Below, one piece after another: positions 40,884-54,600 of a stretch of DNA of 64,000 nucleotides. Location: NCBI RefSeq assembly GCF_037126465.1, contig NC_088201.1, forward strand, positions 231,590,258 to 231,654,257, given 5' to 3'. Source of the stretch: Ornithodoros turicata. Its lineage: Eukaryota > Arthropoda > Arachnida > Ixodida > Argasidae. The notes beneath the pieces are model-generated. The model searched no databases and had not been told where the DNA came from. It worked only from the letters and a program-made list of their open reading frames with translations. The position numbers and the translations under genes were made by a program. The first letter of the stretch is position 1, and each line of letters opens with the position of its first letter.

Positions 40884-42000
40884 TTCCTGATATCTAGCAA
40901 GGCTGTACAGCTACTCCCAATTCCCAGATCTTTCCTGTCTTCATCCAGCCAGGTTTAACAGTAAAATGCAAAGCTATGTGCCTCATTACAACCAGACTTT
41001 CCAGGAAAAAAAAAGTGATTCGTAATGTTTCAACGTTACTGTCCATGAGTAAACATTGGGCAAGATTGCTCTGCCATTGTGCCACCATTATTGCATTTTA
41101 TTTTGCTCACAGAAATATGTGGGATGTCCATTCCTTTAATGATTTTTTGGACACATAGAGTGCGAAACTCCGTATTGCAGCATGTTAGCTCTACAAGGCA
41201 TGCCATGAACAGGATATTGCACCATGTACAACCAAACAGGCCTGAAGAAATAATGCTTTAACGCATTCATCCACACATACATGCTTTTCAATGTATATAA
41301 ACTTTACCGTTCACAACTTTGAATTCTTTATGCCAGGGTAACCGAACTGCACAAGACTAATGTTTTGGGGTCTGTCTTCTTTTTCGGCAAGCACACTTTT
41401 CCTCTATATGGCTGGTGCTAACACTAACAACCGAAATGAGAACATCTTAGCAAGAAGTCAAATAGAACGCTCATATAGAAGGAGTAAAAAAAAAATGAAG
41501 GAAAAGGTTGTCGGCTTGGGAGAAGTGAGAGAAACGCAGCTAGGCTGGTGAAGATGCATGGCACAATGAACCCCTGAGCTCAAGGGAGCCTTGGTGTCAT
41601 GTCATTCTTCGTGGTTCCCTCAAGCTCGAGCGGGGTTTAAGGCTGGGGTTTTACTGCACCACGAAAAAGCGTGTTCTTGCCAGAATTTTTTCCCGGTATT
41701 GTCGCAATTTGAAGCCGGTAGTGCCGGAGTCCCTCCTGCAACTACTATTTGACAGAAGCTCTTATTTATCGTCACGGGTGTAGTCCGTGCTTTACAAGGC
41801 ACTTGAACACTGTGCTGTTCAAACTGTCTCTTTAAGTGTCTGAGATGAATGAATGGCTCCTGGGGGGGTGGACGCTCGGATGTTTTGTGTGTAGCTTGCA
41901 CCAGTGAGGCATAACGTGTGAAAGCTTCATCTGTACGATAAAGGTCAGCACTCCTGAAAAAAACACAAGAACACACAAATAAGAGGAGGCCTTCTTCCAC

Positions 42001-42006
42001 TTTATT
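42001..42006 (-). promoter_or_regulatory. Candidate poly(A) signal of HEATR3 copy B
   Basis: TTTATT on the plus strand (AATAAA on the minus strand), the mirrored position of 20,906-20,911, 574 bases beyond the stop. Confidence 0.4.
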
Positions 42007-42579
42007 CTCAAGCAGACCATTCAGAGCATAGTATATGATAAAAGAAAGCTGCAGTGATTCCTAGAGAGTAACTAAAGGGAAAAGCACCGTGTAAAGAGCA
42101 GACGACACCCCAAGCAGAAGGTTGCTCAGTTGTGAACATGCCAGTTTGTTTGCACTCGGGGAAAATATCTTGTGCTGTATCATAACCAACTTCATGCAGA
42201 CTCACAAAAAAACAAAACGCAAAACACTGATGGTGTCACAGAACATTACTACTTGCTGCATGATTTTCTGAAAGTTGCCACAAAATTTCGTACTTTCGAC
42301 AACAGGAGAAGGGTGCAGGCGAGCAGTTAGGCAAGAAAGGAGACGACATTTCAGAACTATTATCTATATAGAAAAAACTATTCAGATTCTATTCACTTTC
42401 TGAAGAAACTATTCAGATGCGATTCCTCTTGTGAAGGAACTATTCGGATTCCACTGGCAATCCAAATTTTGCTGTTCACACAGCTCTAGTCGGAAGCTGT
42501 AGTTTAACGTGTACCAGTTTGCTCAGGACAACGTGATGTTGAAGATGCTGTGGAAGTGGCTGCTCACCATGTAAGACGA

Positions 42580-42699
42580 TCATGCTTTGCCGTTTTTGAC
42601 TCCTGTTGTGCTCTTGTATTTGATGAACCTGAGCAAGTTGGTCTTTGCTGTCATCACAACGGGGTATTGACTTCCTAGGCTTTTCCTACTCTGGTTGAT
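42580..42699 (-). CDS. HEATR3: HEATR3 copy B terminal exon and stop
   Basis: Encodes INQSRKSLGSQY to KNGKA and stop. One amino-acid change (Asn to Ser, two bases) and one silent change from copy A. The acceptor is CTTGTTGCAG on the minus strand. Confidence 0.93.
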   Translation of the reverse strand: MNQSRKSLGSQYPVVMTAKTNLLRFIKYKSTTGVKNGKA

Positions 42700-45600
42700 C
42701 TGCAACAAGACGTGCAAAATGCAACTTCATTTTTCTGTTCACTGAACACATTCTAAAGCCATAAAGGGCTAGAAACAGTCCAAGATCCCAGAGTGCACAC
42801 TTTACTGAACATGCTAAAAACCACACCAGCTGCACAACGATTAACAACCAATTAAAAGCACGTCGTTTCAGAGCTCACATGGGCTTGCCACCAGAAAGAA
42901 TTTCAGCATTCACCCGTTTGCTGTTTACTGAACAGGGGACATTCCAGAATTGGGCCAGGGAAATTACTGCATCTCTGTAAGTGTCAGAACGCACAGTGGG
43001 GCTGGCCGACTTTATGGGAACGAAGACAGACATGGTACAAATACAGGATATCAAAGACATGGATGAGACAAGTTTTCAACATGTGCCTATACCTGGGCCT
43101 CCATTTTCAAAATTAGTTGTAATTAAATTGAAATTGAAGAATTTTTAAATTGTTGGCCAGCACGAGTGGGAAAATAATACAACCGCCCGCAACTCACTCC
43201 TCATCTGTGATCCCTTCTGCCCGATGCCTCTATTCCCACAGACACCTTAGTGCCCAGATACCCACGACTCAAAATCGACCAACAAGAGTTCGCCATGATT
43301 GATTGATTGATTTCATATCACCACACCATGCATGCTGGTGCCTTACCTTCGTCTTGAACACGGGCAAAATCTGCCTGAGCTTTGGCACCAATTCTATCTC
43401 CCTACCAACAGAATCTGTGGAGTCCTCGCCGAATACGTCGAATACTGCATCTAGGGCTTCAGCAACTACACCGATGTCAGAGTCCTTGAGGCACACCTCG
43501 AGCAGGTACTGTCCTACTCTCTGAAACAAATCAATGAAGGAATGAGTTTACTGTGCCCAAGAATGGCCGCACTGGAGCCTTTTTGTTGACGCACCATAAA
43601 ATTACAGTAATGCACATATAGTATACAGCGACACACGTTAGTTGTATAAAGGAAATGGCAGGAAGGCGATAATCCAAGGCACTAGCAGGTTAAAAGATAT
43701 ATATACAACCAGATGAAAAACATATGGGGGACATAATAACAAAATGATAGGGAAGAGCAGTGATGAGTTTGTGAAGAGAGTTAACTACGTGTAGTTAAAC
43801 TGCTAGATAAACTACCTGATTGTAGTTAAAAAGTAGTTATCAAATCAACTACTTGCAAAAATGTAGTGTGCAACTGTAACATTAGCATGTGCAACTGCAT
43901 TAACATATAGCATTTGATATTCTACGAATTTTATGCGATTTCTTACACATTATTAGTTGCACGGCCTTATTCTTGTTCCGTTCTACCGGTAGCCCCATCT
44001 TTTCGTTAGCTCTTTCTAAAGATGGCTGCCGCGATAGTACTCCTCCCTCTCTCGTAGTACACCGTGGTGTTTCTCCAAAACTCGGAATATCTCGCAACTC
44101 TAGATAATACCGTTCAGCCATTCGTGGAGGAACGGGACTCAACTGACCTTGAGCACAGTGGGAGGATGAGAGTCCCTCAAGAGACAGGCTAAGGAAGCCA
44201 TGATGTGGACAACATTGAGCCTGACGGAGGCCTCGGGGCAGTGCAGGCCAACCTGGGCCATCAACCGAAGCTCCTCCTCTGACACGCTTGGCAACGCAGG
44301 TGATGATGATGATGATGGGGAAGAAGTGTTCGACTGCAGTGCCAGTGCAGAGAGGAGACTCTGCAGGACAGAGCGACACGCACTTGTGCTCGATTCCAAC
44401 AGTTCCATGTCCTCTGCGCCTACGGGTGGAGTGGAGTGAAATGAGGTCACAAATGTCACAGAATTTATTCATAAATACAGTCTGACGTTTTGGAGAATTT
44501 TTATTAATTATTTTTATGAATTAAAAATTAATTATTTAATTAATTTTTATAGATTTTTTATTTGTTAATTTTTTAAAATTAATTAAAACTATTTTTTAAA
44601 TTAATTTTTTTTAGAATTTTGTGATCGTCATGATCGCAGAATTTTTTTCCCTAAGTTCTGGAGATAAAAATTGGGTAAATAAAGGTGTGCTCTAAATTTG
44701 TGCGAAAATCGGGTACAAAAACTTCCAGTATACTAAATGCGGGTAGGCAACGGGCTCAGTTACTCACACTAACTGAGCTGCTTTGGTACAAATGTTGACG
44801 GAACCGGATTTGCTGCCAAGCAAGTTAGTGTGCGTTCCTACAGATGTCTCAGAGAGAGCAATTTGACTGGTATAAAAATCGGGTCTTACCATAAAGAGGC
44901 AACCTTCAATATGGGTTGCAAAATTCAGAAAAAATTGGGTTAAACTCTAAAATTTCGGACTCAACAGATACCATATGGGTCCACCTATATGTGCATTCTA
45001 TACTTTCTCTACAGTCGTGCGCAATGTGAACGAGATGCTTTCCATGCTGCCATGAAAATCTTTCCGTTGTCCGTCCTGTACCATCTTGTCCATCTTCTAT
45101 TCGAAAAAATACTATTCTATACGAATTTAAAGTTTCAGTTATTCGCGCAGCTCTCCCTAAAACACAAGTCTGTAAACATGGGTGCAATGTTCCCCCAACA
45201 GGACAAAGGGCCAACCTTTGCTGAGAAATGCCAGCTGTGCCAGACAGGTCCACGTGCTGCACAGTCCAGTCACACCACCGAGATCCTCAGGCACCAGCAG
45301 TTGGACCAGATTGGCAATGCACAGAAGGGAACGACACTGTACTGCCTTCACCCTGAATAACAAAGAGATGCTGATTTAAACGCACGCTGAATAATTAATG
45401 CAGGCTGAACGAAATTTATGCCACCTGAGTGAATACAGCGTAACCACGCTCGCCTGCAGCATAGCTAACACACTTTAAAAAATAAAACAATTAAAAATTC
45501 AAGTGTCAGTGCGATAATTACACGAGAATAGGCTTCATCTGTCCTACACTACGGTGGCTGTCCAAAAATTTTGAATACTGAAAATAGGTAGGCCTGACTT

Positions 45601-48600
45601 TTTAGGGTTAAACCCGTATCCGCCCGATATTTACCCCCCGAACGAAATCTGTAAAATTCGGGTTTAACCCGAATCTACACGAAAACGTCCGGGTCGCGTG
45701 GCACACTCATAAGCGTGCATTAAAATAAAGTTTGATAACATTGCTAAACATTAGTTCCATGTTAAGACAAATTTTTATTTTAAAAAAAAATCACCCGAAT
45801 ACACCCGAATTTCTGACGACAAAATATGCCGTAACGGGATTTAACCCGAAAACACCCGAATTTTCAAATGAAAAATATCACCCGATATTTACCCCCCGAA
45901 TTTGGCTAAAAATAAAACCCGAAAAAGTCAGGCCCTATGAATAATTAATGCAGGCTGAACGAAATTTATGCCACCTGAGTGAATACAGCGTAACCACATT
46001 CGCCTGCAGCATAGCATACACACTTTCAAAAAAATAAAAATAAAAATTCGAGTGTCAGTGCGACCATTACACGAGAATAGGCTTCATCTGTCCTACACTA
46101 CGGTGGCTGTCCAAAAATTTCGAATACTGAAAATAGGTTGTGAATTGCATTCGAACAGAATCAGATATTCGCTTCATAAGTATTCGAAAATTTTGAATAT
46201 TCGCACAACCCTACTATTTAGAGTTGCTGAATTGTACAAATAATATTCATGCAGTACAATAACTTTGAAACACCAAATGCACGCTGAATGTGATGTGGGT
46301 GAGGGCTTGGGCAGTCAAAACCTACAGACCTACATTATGGCCCCAAATCTGATTTGGGACAGTGGCGCCCTCGCGCGGACGACATCATGGGAATAGCCCG
46401 TACACCGTAAATGTTAGTTTGTATTGGAAATTTCGAATTTTAGCACACCCTTAACCATGAATTACATCGAGTCAGCGTACCTTGCACAGTACAGAACCCA
46501 CCTCCTGGTTCTTGGAGAACATTCACTCTGCGAATATGCTCTAACCAGCTTTACCTACGTTCTTTCGAGATACCTTTTAGGGATGACAGCCGTCTGAGGG
46601 AGCTCTTTCAGGGTGGCTTCCACTTGAGCGTCGATGGGGTTCACATGGTTCATGACCTTGCACACGAGATTGTTGCTCACTATGGCTTCGTGGGCCTCAC
46701 ACGGCATGTTCAGGGGAACCTGAGGAAAAGAGATCAACAAAGGATTATAGCTAGAGCCTGAAGTTTCAAGGTTTAACCAGATTCTTGCCTGAGTTTTTCA
46801 CATAAAAAAAAATAAAGAAACCGACACTGAATATTTTTGTTTAAGTTTAATTTGTACAAGCTTTCGCGTGGACGTCCATGCTTCCTCACGTACAAAGTGA
46901 AGTGGTGACACACATAAGTATGCGTGTCACCACTTCGTACTTATACTTTATACAGTCAAACTCCTTTATAGCGAACACCTTTTTAACGAAAATACCACTA
47001 CAGCGAATTTTTTTACAGTCCCGTTGGAGCCCTATAGGTCCAATAATGGACATCCTTTTCAACGGAAATACCTTTACTGCGAATTTTTTTCGCTGTCCCC
47101 TGAGTTTCGTTGTAAAGGAGTTTGACTGTACTTATGTGTGTCACCACTTCACTTTGTACCTCAGGAAGCATGGACCTCAATGCGAAAGCTTGTACAAATT
47201 AAACTTAAACAAAAATCTTCAGTGCCAGTTTCTGTATTTTGCTTATGTGATCTACAGTACTTGCCTCCCCTCTTCGTATACGCTTCTGAGTTTTTCACCC
47301 GAAATTGAAGGTTGCCTCTTTAAGGAGAAACCCAATTTTTTACCCGGCAATTTTGCTCCCAGTGAGATGTCTGTAGGAATGCATACCAACTTGTTTGGCA
47401 GCAAATGCAGTTACACCTCCATTTGTGCCGAACCAGTTCAGTTGATTTGAATAACTGAACCCCAATTTATCCACGAATTTAGCGTACTGAATGTTTTTTT
47501 CACTCGAATTTGCGTAAGTTTAGAGCACACGTTTATTTACCCAATTTTTACTTCCCAAATATAATAAAAAAATATTTCCAGAAGACTTCAGGCTCTATTT
47601 ATATAGGGCCTGACTTTTTCGGGTTTTATTTTTGGCCAAATTCGGGGGGTAAATATCGGGTGATATTTTTCATTCGAAAATTCGGGTGTATTCGGGTTAA
47701 ATCCCGTGACGGCATATTCTGTCGTCAGGAATTCGGGTGATTTTTTTTTTGTTTAATAAAAATTTGTCTTAACATGGAACTAATGTTTAGCAATGTTATC
47801 AAACTTTATTTTAATGCACGCTTACGAGTGTGCCAGGCGACCCTGATGTTTTCGGGTAGATTCGGGTTAAACCCGAATTTTACAGATTTCGTTCGGGGGG
47901 TAAATATCGGGCGGATACGGGTTTAACCCTAAAAAGTCAGGCCCTATATTTATAGAGTTTCATGTAACTCACGAGAGTGCCAATGTGCGTCGGACACAGC
48001 CACTTCAATGTTTATTCACATAATCATCACACTCTTTAGCCCAAAAAACGTAGCACTGATGAGAGGGGTGCACGTAAGGAACACGGGCGTGAAAACAAGA
48101 CATAAGTGGTCAATATGGAACGACGTGATCAATGTGTTTCGGCAGTATGCTACATAACAAGTTTCAACATGCAGAGCCAAGGTCTCTACAAAATTGTAGC
48201 CTCAAAATTCCCTGACTTTTCCAGGTTTCCACCAACTGTTTCAAGTTAAAGTTGCTAAATAAGCTTCGCTTCGGAGTTGTGACAGTGAGTTTCAAGGGAG
48301 AACAGGGGCGCCATCTTGTTTCTGCACCACACCAGCGCCATCCCTAGTTTAGGATCAACGATGGCTAACGTAATGCTCCCCGAGGGATATGTTGTATGAC
48401 CATGTATTGTCCCATGTATTGTCCACGAGAGCATTCCGAGAATGTCGAGGTGAGCTCAAGGCTGTCAAGTTATCTAGCCTGATGAGCTGCTTGCAACACA
48501 AGACAACAATTCAGAGCATGGTCAATGGATGGCGTTGTAATGCTAGCTGCTGTCCGATTACTGCTGTCTCGTACCTGTGTTGTGTGCACGTGCGTGTGCA

Positions 48601-51600
48601 CATGAGAAGAAATGAGTAGGAGAGAATGTGAAGTGAGTGAGTGCATGTGCCGATGGTCGAATGATGCCCCTTGGTAAGTTACGGGAAAGCAGATGCCGGC
48701 GCAGCATAATTAGAGCCCGAAGTTTTAGGGTTTTACCCGATTCTTCCCCGAATTGAAGGTTGCCTCTTTAGGGTGAAACCCCATTTTTACCCAGCAAATT
48801 GCCCTCACTGGGATGTCTGTAGGAATGCACAAACTTACTTGTTTGGCAGAAAAATTCACTTACATCACCATTTGTACCAAACCGCTACAGTTGGCTTGAA
48901 TAACTGAGCCCGATTTGTCCCCGAATTTAGCGTACTGGAAGTTTTTTCACCCGAATTTGCATGAATTTACTGCACATGTTTATTTACCCGATTTTTACCC
49001 CCCGAATGTAGGAAAAAATATTTCCCGAAAATTTCAGGCTCTAAGCATAATTGATTAATGCACTCGACCGACAATCGAGAGAGGCTTTTTGATGACTGCC
49101 ATATTTCAATTACTCCTCCACAAGATGTAATGCAGTAGCACCACTCATTACCAAAGTGTGATTCATTACAAGTCACCCCATTACCCCATCTCTGCAGTTC
49201 AGTGACTATTTTTGGCTTTGCTGCACCCATTACTTGAAATGAGATCAACACTCACCACTTGCGACGAGTCCTCGACATCCATGACATCCTCAAACCCTTC
49301 CGAACTTTCGTCACTCTCATTTGAGTCGTCAGCAGCTTCAGATCCTCCTACATTATCAGTTCATGCACGGCATCGTCACATCTGTATCACTTATAAATAG
49401 ACCCTGATGTTTTAGGGTTAAACCCGATTTTTCCACGAATTTGCACCCCGAATTGAGGTTCACCTATCTAGGATTAAACCCGATTTCTACCTGCAAAACT
49501 GCACCTAGGCTAGGCACCTCAAGGCATCGACATACTAGTTTCTCACAAAATATGCGACTGACCCTTACTTCTGGCGCTCTGGATAAACGGTACAGTGAAC
49601 GTTTATTCTACAATAATGCCCGATTTCTCCCCGAACTCAGTCTGATGGTAATTTTTCTGCCCGAATTTGCACGAATTTTTGACATCAATTTATTGACCCG
49701 ATTTCTACCCTCCGAATTTGGAGAAATATAAAACCCGAAAACTTCAGGGTCTACTTATAAATGAAGTGCAGCTTGCAGAAACGTGCTGCAGATACAGAGA
49801 GCAATCAGTAGAGCCTGAAGTTTTGGGGAATTTTTTTTTAAAGTCTGACAAACTACAGCTGAGCACCTGGTTTCAATGCATACTATTGCTTACGGTTCAG
49901 CAATAAGGACACACTTGTGCTTAGTACTTACTCGGCATTATTCGATTCGCTACTATTCGAAGATTTTTTCTATTCGATTCGTATCTGATTCTAACCAAAA
50001 AATCACTATTCGCACAGGCCTAGTGTGATCCCTACGTACCGTCTCCATAGCAGAGGTTGGAGAGGATTTCCAGCGCTGTCTGTTTGGCCATCAGAGAATC
50101 CAATTGAGTGTTCACTTCTACTTCTAGGCTTCTTTCCTGAAAATAGTTTGCCTTGGTGACTTGAACACTGTTATCGGCGACACATCCTTGAGCTTGAGCA
50201 AACAGGGAGATGAAACAAACACACGACAGCCCCTCATAAATCAGCAACGATAAGTTTTAATGCACGTGAGAACTGAGATACGGGTTGTGAACGAGGCTAA
50301 CAGAACAGAAATGAAAACAGAACGCAACGAGGCTTGTCGGGTGTAACAGAGTTAGGGAGGGCAGTTAACCCTTCCGAGAGGACAGCACAATACAATTACA
50401 ATTACAATTACAATAAGGTTAGTGAAGTCCTTACAAGTTACAAGTCCTTACAATATTTTAGCGAATTTGTGTGATTGAAACTTGCCGAAGAATCTGCAGA
50501 ATTTCACGTGGCCTCAAAGCCCACAAACATTTGAACTGTGTTTGGTGTTGCTAGCATGCTCCCGTAACTTACCGGGAGTCATGCGTAGATTGTACAGCAA
50601 ATTTCCATCACTTAAACCGCTATCTATTCTGAGGACGCCTTGTGACAAACCTTCTTCAAATCCTGCGTCATCACCAGAACAAAAGGCTATGTAAGCCAAC
50701 CTAGTATATCCTCTTCTCAGAAGGGTTAATCGCAGTGCCTAACTCAGTCATACCCAGCTAGCCATGTTGTGTTCTGTTTCATTCTTGTTGCTCCAACTGT
50801 ATTGCATTTCTTGTGCGCACTGAAACTTGTCTTTGCTGGTTCATGAGTGGAGCCTGAAGTTTTCGGGAAATATTGTTTTCACAATTCAGTGGGGTGAAAG
50901 TCGGGGAAATCAGCACGTGCTCAAAATTCATGCAAATTCGGGCTGAAAAGCTTCCAGTATGCTAAAAAACGGGGAGAAATCGGACTCTACCGCTCAGACG
51001 GACTGTACCGGTTTGGTACAAACAGTTATGTAATTGCGTTTGCTGCCAAACAAGCTAGTGTGCACTCTCCCACAGATGCTTCAGTGAGGGCAATTTGCGG
51101 GGTAAAAATCGGTATTCACCCTAAAGAAGCGACCTTCAATTCGGGATGCAAATTCGGGGAAGAAACAGGTTTAACCCTAAAACCTCAGGCTCTAGTTACG
51201 AGTCTGTCACGTGCGTTTCGTCCCGTTTCCTGAAACTCAACCATATGTTGCTGTCTACACAAATTTCCACAAGCTAGCTTGCACTCTCCTACTGTGTTCA
51301 TCCACGGGCTACATTTCTCCCCATTCTTATGTTTGACATGCGTATACTTTTATGTTTAACTCCAGAACGAATGCGAACTCTGCACAAGACCCAAAGTTGC
51401 AACTCCGTCACATGCCCTATCCGTACAATGCTGTGCAAGTGCATTTTTCTACGATACCATGATCAACAAGAAAACAAAACGACTCACACCTATAGCGAAT
51501 TCTGCGAGCCATTGCAGTGCGGAAAAAGTTTGATCGTGCATGTCACACTGGTCATTTCATCTGGACATGTGTCACGTTTCATTGGCCACTCTGTTTGTTT

Positions 51601-54600
51601 GTACACTGAACTCACTCCAATGGAGTACACTACACTACATGAAATGAACAGGTGAATTTTCAATTAGATAGCAAGAACTACACCTACTTTCTGATCTAGT
51701 GCATGCGCATCGGGATGTTTCTGCTTTCTTTGTACCTATAGAAACAAAAAACGGAAGTACACAAGTCAAGCAGACGACGCTAAAACTCTTGAAACTCTGT
51801 GCAAAACAGAGTTTACACACATCACGCTATGGCACTTTGAAGACGTTTGTTCAACTGACCTGATCAGCCCGTAATTTACACAAGTATATCGTGTCAACAC
51901 CTTGTTGCTACGCACGATGTACAACTCCAGTCAACCTTATTAATAACACTGGGGAAAAAATTCGGTCTCATTTCCCAGCGCGATAACAGCCATCCTTGGG
52001 GCACCGAGAGAACGTTAACTGAACAAAATCCTCGCGTCAGACTAACAGAATAATTCTGTTCAATGAAGGTTTCCTTGTGGCCTCGAGGGTTTCTGTAATC
52101 GCACTCAGGAACGAGACCACATTTTTTTCCCAGTGTTATTATTGAGGTCGATCCGATCTGTACCACATCACTGACACAAACTCTATTAACACTTGATTGA
52201 AAACATAAAAGAAGCAAAGAAGCAATACAGAGCAGTAACAAACCAGTGACTGGTGCAAGTGATGCGGAGTTGCGGGCCCCACACCAGGGAAGCCAAAATC
52301 TCCATTTTATTTTTTTCTTAAAACCAAACCAAACCAGGTGAACACGACAGCTAGCAGTAAAATGTGGAACGCTATACATAGAATGCAATGCATGGAACAC
52401 AACGCCTGGTGTTAGCAACAGTTACAGTCGACCCCTGTTTATCCGGACTTTGCCGTTCCCGGCGAAATCGTCCGGATACCGGGGCATCCGGATAAATGAA
52501 ACGACCGAATAGAAACGTCCTACAGAGCAAGGTTTAATTAAAACACAGCAATCTCGTCAATGACAGCTGTTACATAGTAGTGTAGGCACTCGATTCCTGC
52601 AAACTTTTGCTAATTGCATAGAGTTGAGCCACGCTGTTGCGCTGCTCGAAGAATGTCAGTGCGGACGCAAAGTGCCAATGTCGGAGCCTTGTTTCTCACT
52701 GGCGTCATCGGCACCGTCTTGCTGCACATCATCGGAGGCAACAGCAGCAATCACACTGTCATCAGTCATAGCTGCGCACGCGTCATCATCCTTATCAATG
52801 CCAACGTAGTCAGAAACCGCAGCATCATCTACGGCAGTCACAGTGAGCCTCTGCATCAGGGATCGCAGCTCACCTAGGGGAATGTCTTCATCGGCGAACG
52901 GAGTTTTCCCCTCTAGAACCGGACAGTTACTCCAGATATTTCCAAATGACTCGACTGGTCAACGTGACCCAACACCCACAAATAGAAAAGGGGGTCATCG
53001 TGCACGGTTGTCTCCCCTACGGAGGAATGTAGGTCGCTAACGTGTGACGGGAATAACCCCAACGCAGCGAAAAGGGTGACGAAGCGGGGTCAGTGTGTCC
53101 TCTTACTCACGGTAGTCCGGATAACTGAAGCTAGATTACAGGAATTTTCGACTTTCGTTTCCTGGAATTCTTGTCCGAGTCCGGAAACTGAAGTCCGGAT
53201 AAACGAGAACAGAATACATGGAGGAAAATCCGTTCCCGTGCCTTTTGTCCGGATACCGCGGGATCCGGATAAATGAAGTCCGGATAAACGGGGGTCGACT
53301 GTACAATGGTGGCTGCATGCTCAGTTTTTTGCAATAACTCACTTGTACGTCAGCCACCATTTGTGTGAGCCCGCTGACTGTCTCGACGACTGGCAGGGAG
53401 AGTGCCTCGGCCACTATCGTGATGACAGAGGGCAGCAGCTGAGGTGGTTGAGGTGAGTCATCTCCTTCCGCAAGGTTGACGAGGATACCTTCGGAAATGT
53501 TCGGTATATACTAGCCAGTAGGAGCGCGGCAACATATATTAAAAACAACTGGAAGATCATATAAATAATGCACAAAGGATTAAATAAAATTTGGATTGTT
53601 ATAATATTTATTATCATCCCTTTTCTCACGGGAATGACGTTCTTTTTCCAGAGAGGGAATTCAGGCACACTGTCAACATCCAGCATTATTCGATCAAATA
53701 AACTGTCTTCCCACTATTTTGCGTGGAATTTTTCATACTGTGGTCAGCAGTAAACAAGGAATAAAGTGACACTGCAGTTTTTAAATCGATTGGGAAGGAT
53801 GGAATCATCCCTTTAAGCCCGAACTACAGACGAGAAATTTATAGATATTTTCAATATTCCTTCGGCAAAATCAAGAAACAAAGCGAGGGGCTTCACCTGC
53901 GGAAAGCACTTTGAGCAAGACAGCAGACGGTTCCTTGGAGGTGCCCTCACAGAGGGCATAGAATGGTTTCACTTCCTTCAGGGCAGACGACAACTCGGGG
54001 TTGTCTTCCGAGACAGCATGGAGGCAATGCGCTGCACACAGGAGGAAGAAATGTGGTGTCATGTTCAAGAGGGGATGCTCCGCACTGATGACAAATCAAT
54101 GGCTACTACAGAGAAAAGGGGCAAGGGAGGCAATAACATGAAGGAAACCCAAGGCAGTGATAAAGAGGGGACAGACAAGTCTTCAAACACAGCAACCTAT
54201 CAGTCACTTTGTGCATTAAGGAGCACTAAAATGCAAAAAAATGAAAAGAAAAAAAAAAAAACTCTCGTCAGATTAAAGTTCAAGTTTGAACAATCACTAC
54301 GCAACCAAAATTATTTTACCTCGTCCTATATTTTGTGTCACAAAAACTCTGTCGCTGGCAGTGGCCAATCGGATCCTCAAGACGGAGGAGCGGCAGCAGC
54401 CAATCGGACAACAGAACACGTGCTCGAACGTAGTGTGCCCGTGGTCTATGTACACCGCTTCACGTGTCTTATAAATTACTAAGTTCTATAAATAACTTTC
54501 TTAAACGGGTTGGGACACTTTCACATATGTGGTTCCTTATATCTTTGGGCACATTGTACTGCACACCAGAATACTCAGGATAAGAGAATTATTATTCCTC

